The notes under the pieces were generated by a model. It was not told the origin of the DNA. It worked only from the letters and a program-made list of their open reading frames with translations, and made no database searches. Positions 21,090-23,950 of a DNA stretch of 23,950 nucleotides are shown here, in pieces (the first letter of the stretch is position 1; the number at the start of each line of letters is the position of its first letter). Source of the stretch: a virus. The stretch is from positions 5,813-29,762 of IMG/VR virus record IMGVR_UViG_3300039049_000256, one strand, 5' to 3'. Both the position numbers and the translations under genes were made by a program.

Positions 21090-21485
21090 ATGGGCCGCGC
21101 CATCCCTGTCGTTCCTCCCACACGGTTCCCTGTCGGCCACGCCGCGCACACTGCCGCGCGAGACGAGGCCACAACTGCCCCGGGCCCTTCTGCTCCGGCC
21201 CGGGGCCTTTTCTCCACCCTGTTCCGGCGCGTGACCGGACCGGCGGCGGGGGTCAATGCCCGCACTCACGGAACCGACCTCCGCCGCCAGACTGCGCAGG
21301 AACACGCCGCCCTCTCCATGGCCATGGACGCCCTCGCAGCCCTGCCGCCCGATCGCCTGCGCGACGTGATCCGCGCCCACCTGACCACGCGAGACGACAT
21401 CGAGGCCGCGCAGCTGCACGACCTCGCCAACCATCTGAGCCGCCACGCCAACGAGATCGAGCGGCGGGAAAGGGGCGAGCGATGA
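21090..21485 (+). CDS. Phage protein of unknown function
   Basis: This 131-aa protein starts two bases after the ParB-like stop. The N-terminal half is Pro/Ala/Arg-rich. The C-terminal half is helical and charged (AQEHAALSMAMDALAALPPDRLRDVIRAHLTTRDDIEAAQLHDLANHLSRHANEIERRERG). The helical part may mediate oligomerisation. An in-frame extension upstream overlaps the ParB-like gene and is rejected. The next gene starts in an ATGA overlap. Confidence 0.62.
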   Translation: MGRAIPVVPPTRFPVGHAAHTAARDEATTAPGPSAPARGLFSTLFRRVTGPAAGVNARTHGTDLRRQTAQEHAALSMAMDALAALPPDRLRDVIRAHLTTRDDIEAAQLHDLANHLSRHANEIERRERGER

Positions 21486-21781
21486 CCCGAGAGCAAGCCC
21501 AAGCATTCTTGGCCGCGACCCCGGAGTACATTCCCGGTCCCTGCCCATGGTGCGGCGCAACCACCTTCGAAGAAGCCGCCGGTAGATGCCGACCGATGCA
21601 GATGCCCTGCGGCGACTACGTGTGCGGCTCTCCGGATGAAGGCCCCAACGCCGAGAGCGAAAGCGGTCCGCTCTTCCAGCGCAACCCAGCATACGATGAG
21701 CTGGATGGCTATCTCTGGGGCTGGTTCGCGGTGGATGAAGGTTTGACTGACACACCGCCCACATGGGGAGCAGACGAATGA
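21482..21781 (+). CDS. Cys-rich (zinc-ribbon-like) small acidic protein
   Basis: This 99-aa protein contains PCPWCGATTFEEAAGRCRPMQMPCGDYVCGS, with CxxC followed by three more Cys, a plausible zinc-binding knuckle. An acidic, Trp-containing C-terminus follows (DELDGYLWGWFAVDEGLTD). Short acidic zinc-ribbon proteins in phage early operons include Lar-type restriction alleviation proteins, but the spacing here does not match Lar closely, so no function is assigned. The start is at an ATGA overlap, and the stop overlaps the next start. Confidence 0.68.
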   Translation: MTREQAQAFLAATPEYIPGPCPWCGATTFEEAAGRCRPMQMPCGDYVCGSPDEGPNAESESGPLFQRNPAYDELDGYLWGWFAVDEGLTDTPPTWGADE

Positions 21782-22140
21782 CCCGCACCCGCATCGCCAC
21801 TCGCCGCCCTTCCGTGACCCGCGACGTCACCTGGACGACCACGCAGGGCTCGCAGAGCTTCAGCCTGACCTTCGGTCTCGATCCCGAGACCGCCCGGCTG
21901 TCCGAGGTATTCTATTCCGACGGCCAGCGCGTCGGCTCGCAGCTCCAGCACGAGATCTCGGACGGCTGCGTCCTGATCAGCCTCCTCCTGCAACACGGCG
22001 CGGCGCCGGACGCGATCGGCCACAGCCTGTCGCGGATCCCCGTGCTTGGGCAGGACGCCCCCGCCTCGGTCATCGGCGCGATCGTCGAGGCACTGAGACA
22101 GGAAGCCGAACGCACGGACGAGGCGGTGCGCCATGGCTGA
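21778..22140 (+). CDS. TSCPD-like domain protein
   Basis: This 120-aa protein has FSLTFGLDPETARLSEVFYS, then GQRVGSQLQHEISDGCVLISLLLQHGAAPDAIGHSLSR. The order G-x-EVF, G-S-L, C-x-x-I-S-LLLQHG and I-x-x-L resembles the TSCPD domain found at the C-terminus of class II ribonucleotide reductases and as small stand-alone phage proteins. A role in nucleotide metabolism or nucleotide binding is possible but unproven. It starts at an ATGA overlap and overlaps the following gene by eight bases. Confidence 0.7.
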   Translation: MTRTRIATRRPSVTRDVTWTTTQGSQSFSLTFGLDPETARLSEVFYSDGQRVGSQLQHEISDGCVLISLLLQHGAAPDAIGHSLSRIPVLGQDAPASVIGAIVEALRQEAERTDEAVRHG

Positions 22141-22384
22141 CCGCACCCCACCCGTGCAGCCCGCCTGCATCCGCATCCGCCGCCTCACCTGGAAAGAGGT
22201 CACGCCGCAAATGCGCAAGGCCGACGCCCTCGGCCTGATGTATATCGCGACGACCTGCGGTCTCGGAAACTGGGACCTGACGGTTGGGGGACTCACCATC
22301 GCGCGCGCGATGCCGATCTACCTCATCGAGGCCTATGCGCAGGAGCACCTGCAGGCCGAGGTGCTGAAATGGGTGGAGGTGTGA
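22133..22384 (+). CDS. Small protein of unknown function
   Basis: This 83-aa protein contains IRIRRLTWKEVTPQMRKADALGLMYIATTCGLGNWDLTVGGLTIARAMPIYLIEAYAQEHL. The pattern of strand, helix and a small glycine-rich turn suggests a folded domain, but I recognise no family. It is embedded in the operon, with an eight-base overlap upstream and a TGATG overlap downstream. Confidence 0.65.
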   Translation: MADRTPPVQPACIRIRRLTWKEVTPQMRKADALGLMYIATTCGLGNWDLTVGGLTIARAMPIYLIEAYAQEHLQAEVLKWVEV

Positions 22385-22740
22385 TGATCATCGAGACCTA
22401 CTGGAAGCTCGGGCAGATCAATAGCCGATGCACTCTGGCATTCTTGAACGAGGTTGCCGACTGGGTTCCCGTCGAACATCAACAAGGTATTCGCCCGGCC
22501 AGAAAGGGCCCCCTGATCGAGTGGATACGAGCTGCGCGAGAGCATCTTTGGGACAGCGTGCCGCGCGATTACAAAGGCCATGTCAGCACGCCGGCAACGT
22601 ACGATCACAAGGGCCGAGGAGCCACGCCGGGCCCGCGCGATCAGAATGGTAGCAAGCGCACACAGGGCAATCTTTGCCTTATCCCAGCCAGCGAAGTGAA
22701 CGCATTCTTGCGCTCTCTGCCCCGAAGGACGGAACCATGA
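22384..22740 (+). CDS. Phage protein of unknown function
   Basis: This 118-aa protein begins MIIETYWKLGQINSRCTLAF and continues with EWIRAAREHLWDSVPRDYKG, then a basic, Gly/Thr-rich linker and NLCLIPASEVNAFLRSLPRR. The lower GC content and different codon choices compared with its neighbours hint at separate acquisition. The start at 22384 uses the TGATG overlap with the previous gene. No function is assigned. Confidence 0.62.
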   Translation: MIIETYWKLGQINSRCTLAFLNEVADWVPVEHQQGIRPARKGPLIEWIRAAREHLWDSVPRDYKGHVSTPATYDHKGRGATPGPRDQNGSKRTQGNLCLIPASEVNAFLRSLPRRTEP

Positions 22741-22919
22741 GCCGAACCCCTGCATCCTTCAAACAAGCCGACCTTGCCCGCGCCCTGCGCGCGGTCAAAC
22801 AGGCCGAATTGGTCCAGGATGTAGAGATCCGCATCGAGGGCGGCACGATCCGCATCATCCCGGCCCACACAGAAGCCGAGCCGAAAACCGTGGACGCTCC
22901 AGTGAGGCTACGCATATGA
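22737..22919 (+). CDS. Small protein upstream of the integrase
   Basis: This 60-aa protein has a helix (SFKQADLARALRAVKQAELVQ) followed by two strands (DVEIRIEGGTIRIIPAH). Small proteins of this kind are common directly before alphaproteobacterial prophage integrases and may modulate recombination like an excisionase, though no HTH is evident. Both ends overlap neighbours as ATGA. Confidence in it being a gene is good; function is unknown. Confidence 0.68.
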   Translation: MSRTPASFKQADLARALRAVKQAELVQDVEIRIEGGTIRIIPAHTEAEPKTVDAPVRLRI

Positions 22920-23950
22920 TCGACGACATGCCGCGCCGCCTTCCCAACCTGGTCCGCGAAAAGACCCGCCACGGTCGTCTGGTCTGGTATTTTCGCGAAG
23001 GCACCGGGCCGCGCACGCGGCTGCCGGACGAGTATGGCTCGCCGGAGTTCCTGAGCGCCTACCGGGCGGCGATGGCCGGGGCCCCACCGCCCCAGTCCAA
23101 CCGCCCGGACCCGCGATCCCTGCAATGGCTGGTCGATACCTGGAAGCAATCGAGCGACTGGGCGGGCACGCGTCCGGCCACCCGAAAGCAGCGCGAGAAC
23201 CTCATGGTTCGGGTGATCGACGCGAGCGGTAACCCACCCTTCAAGGCGATCACCAAGGACAGCATCCGCGAGTTGCGCGAGGCCATGCAGGATCGCCCGG
23301 CTGCCGCTGACAACATGATCAAAACGTTCCGGGCGCTCTACCGATGGGCCGAGGATGCGGGGCACGTCGACGACAACCCGGCAATGGCCGTGCGATTCAT
23401 CGGAGCACGCTCGGACGGCTTCACGCCCTGGACCCGCGACGATCTGGACAAATACCGCGAGCACTGGCCCCTTGGCACCCGCGAGCGTGTCGCGATCGAG
23501 GTGCTGATTACCACGGGCCTAAGGCGCGGCGACGCCTGTCGTCTCGGCCGACCGCACTTGAAAGCCGGCGTGTTCATGATCCGGACGGAAAAGACAGGCA
23601 CCCCGGTCTACCGCCCACTTCTGCCGGAGCTTGCCGCGGCGATCGAGGCCGGGCCCGTTGGCGAGCTGACGTTCATCACCGGGGCGAATGGCGCCCCGAT
23701 GGTGAAGGAGAGTTTTGGAAACTGGTTCCGAAAAGCCTGCACTGCAGCAAAGGTCTCTGGCTCGGCCCATGGGGTCCGCAAGTTGGCCGCCACGATCATG
23801 GCTGAGAGGGGCGCGACCGAGTCCGAGCTGAAGGCTGCGTTCGGCTGGACGACCAGCGACATGGCATCGCTTTACACCCGCGCGGCCGACCGCCAGCGCC
23901 TCGCCATTGCGGGTGTTCTGAGGCTCGCTTCTGGGGCTGATGAAGGCTGA
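22916..23950 (+). CDS. Tyrosine recombinase (phage integrase)
   Basis: This 344-aa integrase would insert and excise the prophage at its attachment site. The N-terminal arm and core-binding domain (about 1-160) includes LQWLVDTWKQSSDW and TFRALYRWAEDAGHVDDNPA. The catalytic domain carries Arg203 (TTGLRRGD), Lys226 (EKTGTPVYRP), His285 and Arg288 (HGVRK), Trp311 (FGWTTSD) and the nucleophile Tyr320 (LYTRAADRQ). All expected residues are present, so it should be active. The ATG at 22916 overlaps the upstream stop. The gene ends on the last base of the window, so the prophage attachment site should lie just beyond it. Confidence 0.95.
   Translation: MIDDMPRRLPNLVREKTRHGRLVWYFREGTGPRTRLPDEYGSPEFLSAYRAAMAGAPPPQSNRPDPRSLQWLVDTWKQSSDWAGTRPATRKQRENLMVRVIDASGNPPFKAITKDSIRELREAMQDRPAAADNMIKTFRALYRWAEDAGHVDDNPAMAVRFIGARSDGFTPWTRDDLDKYREHWPLGTRERVAIEVLITTGLRRGDACRLGRPHLKAGVFMIRTEKTGTPVYRPLLPELAAAIEAGPVGELTFITGANGAPMVKESFGNWFRKACTAAKVSGSAHGVRKLAATIMAERGATESELKAAFGWTTSDMASLYTRAADRQRLAIAGVLRLASGADEG

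Noticed and set aside
23800-23950. Attachment site or tRNA at the right edge
   Set aside because: The window ends with the integrase stop codon; no tRNA structure or direct repeat can be seen within the remaining sequence.

Overview
This window is most of a temperate, siphovirus-like prophage in a high-GC alphaproteobacterium, most likely of the Rhodobacterales. The case rests on strong G/C preference at third codon positions, a head-tail gene order matching HK97-type phages and the rhodobacterial gene transfer agent (GTA), tightly packed ATGA/TGATG overlaps, and a tyrosine integrase that ends exactly at the right edge. No tRNA, rRNA, CRISPR array, transposase or lysis gene was seen. The baseplate, tail-fibre and lysis genes must lie left of the window, because the tape measure gene runs off that edge.

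Layout. (1) Bases 1-11865, minus strand, form the late module. In transcription order (right to left) it holds an unidentified 229-aa protein, HNH nuclease, small and large terminase, portal, prohead protease, major capsid, a small acidic-tailed protein, head-tail connector, head-tail adaptor, HK97 gp10-like protein, tail terminator, major tail protein, a tail assembly chaperone pair joined by a probable -1 frameshift, and the tape measure protein. (2) Bases 11862-15131, minus strand, form the early/replication module: a coiled-coil micro-protein, a CII-like regulator, an orphan DNA methyltransferase, a stand-alone DnaA domain IV protein, and a winged-helix protein in the position of lambda O whose gene carries an iteron-like repeat array. 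(3) Bases 15357-17148 are the immunity region: divergent Cro-like and CI-like genes around three 17-bp operators, two more operators 0.6 kb to the right, and a WYL/TerB-like gene on the plus strand between cro and the early operon. (4) Bases 17149-23950, plus strand, are a compact operon of small proteins, a 613-aa ParB-like protein, a TSCPD-like protein and the integrase. It is interrupted by one minus-strand gene for a SLATT-like two-helix membrane protein with a structured divergent region upstream.

How it fits together. The CI-like repressor probably binds all five operators, silencing the leftward early/late transcript and also the rightward operon. After derepression, the leftward transcript would supply the CII-like and DnaA/O-like factors, replicate the phage from iterons inside the O-like gene, and then make virions. 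The WYL/TerB-like and SLATT-like genes are each oriented against their surroundings. They look like independently expressed lysogeny cargo and are the best candidates for an undescribed function such as defence or superinfection exclusion. That role is inferred from domain type and position only.
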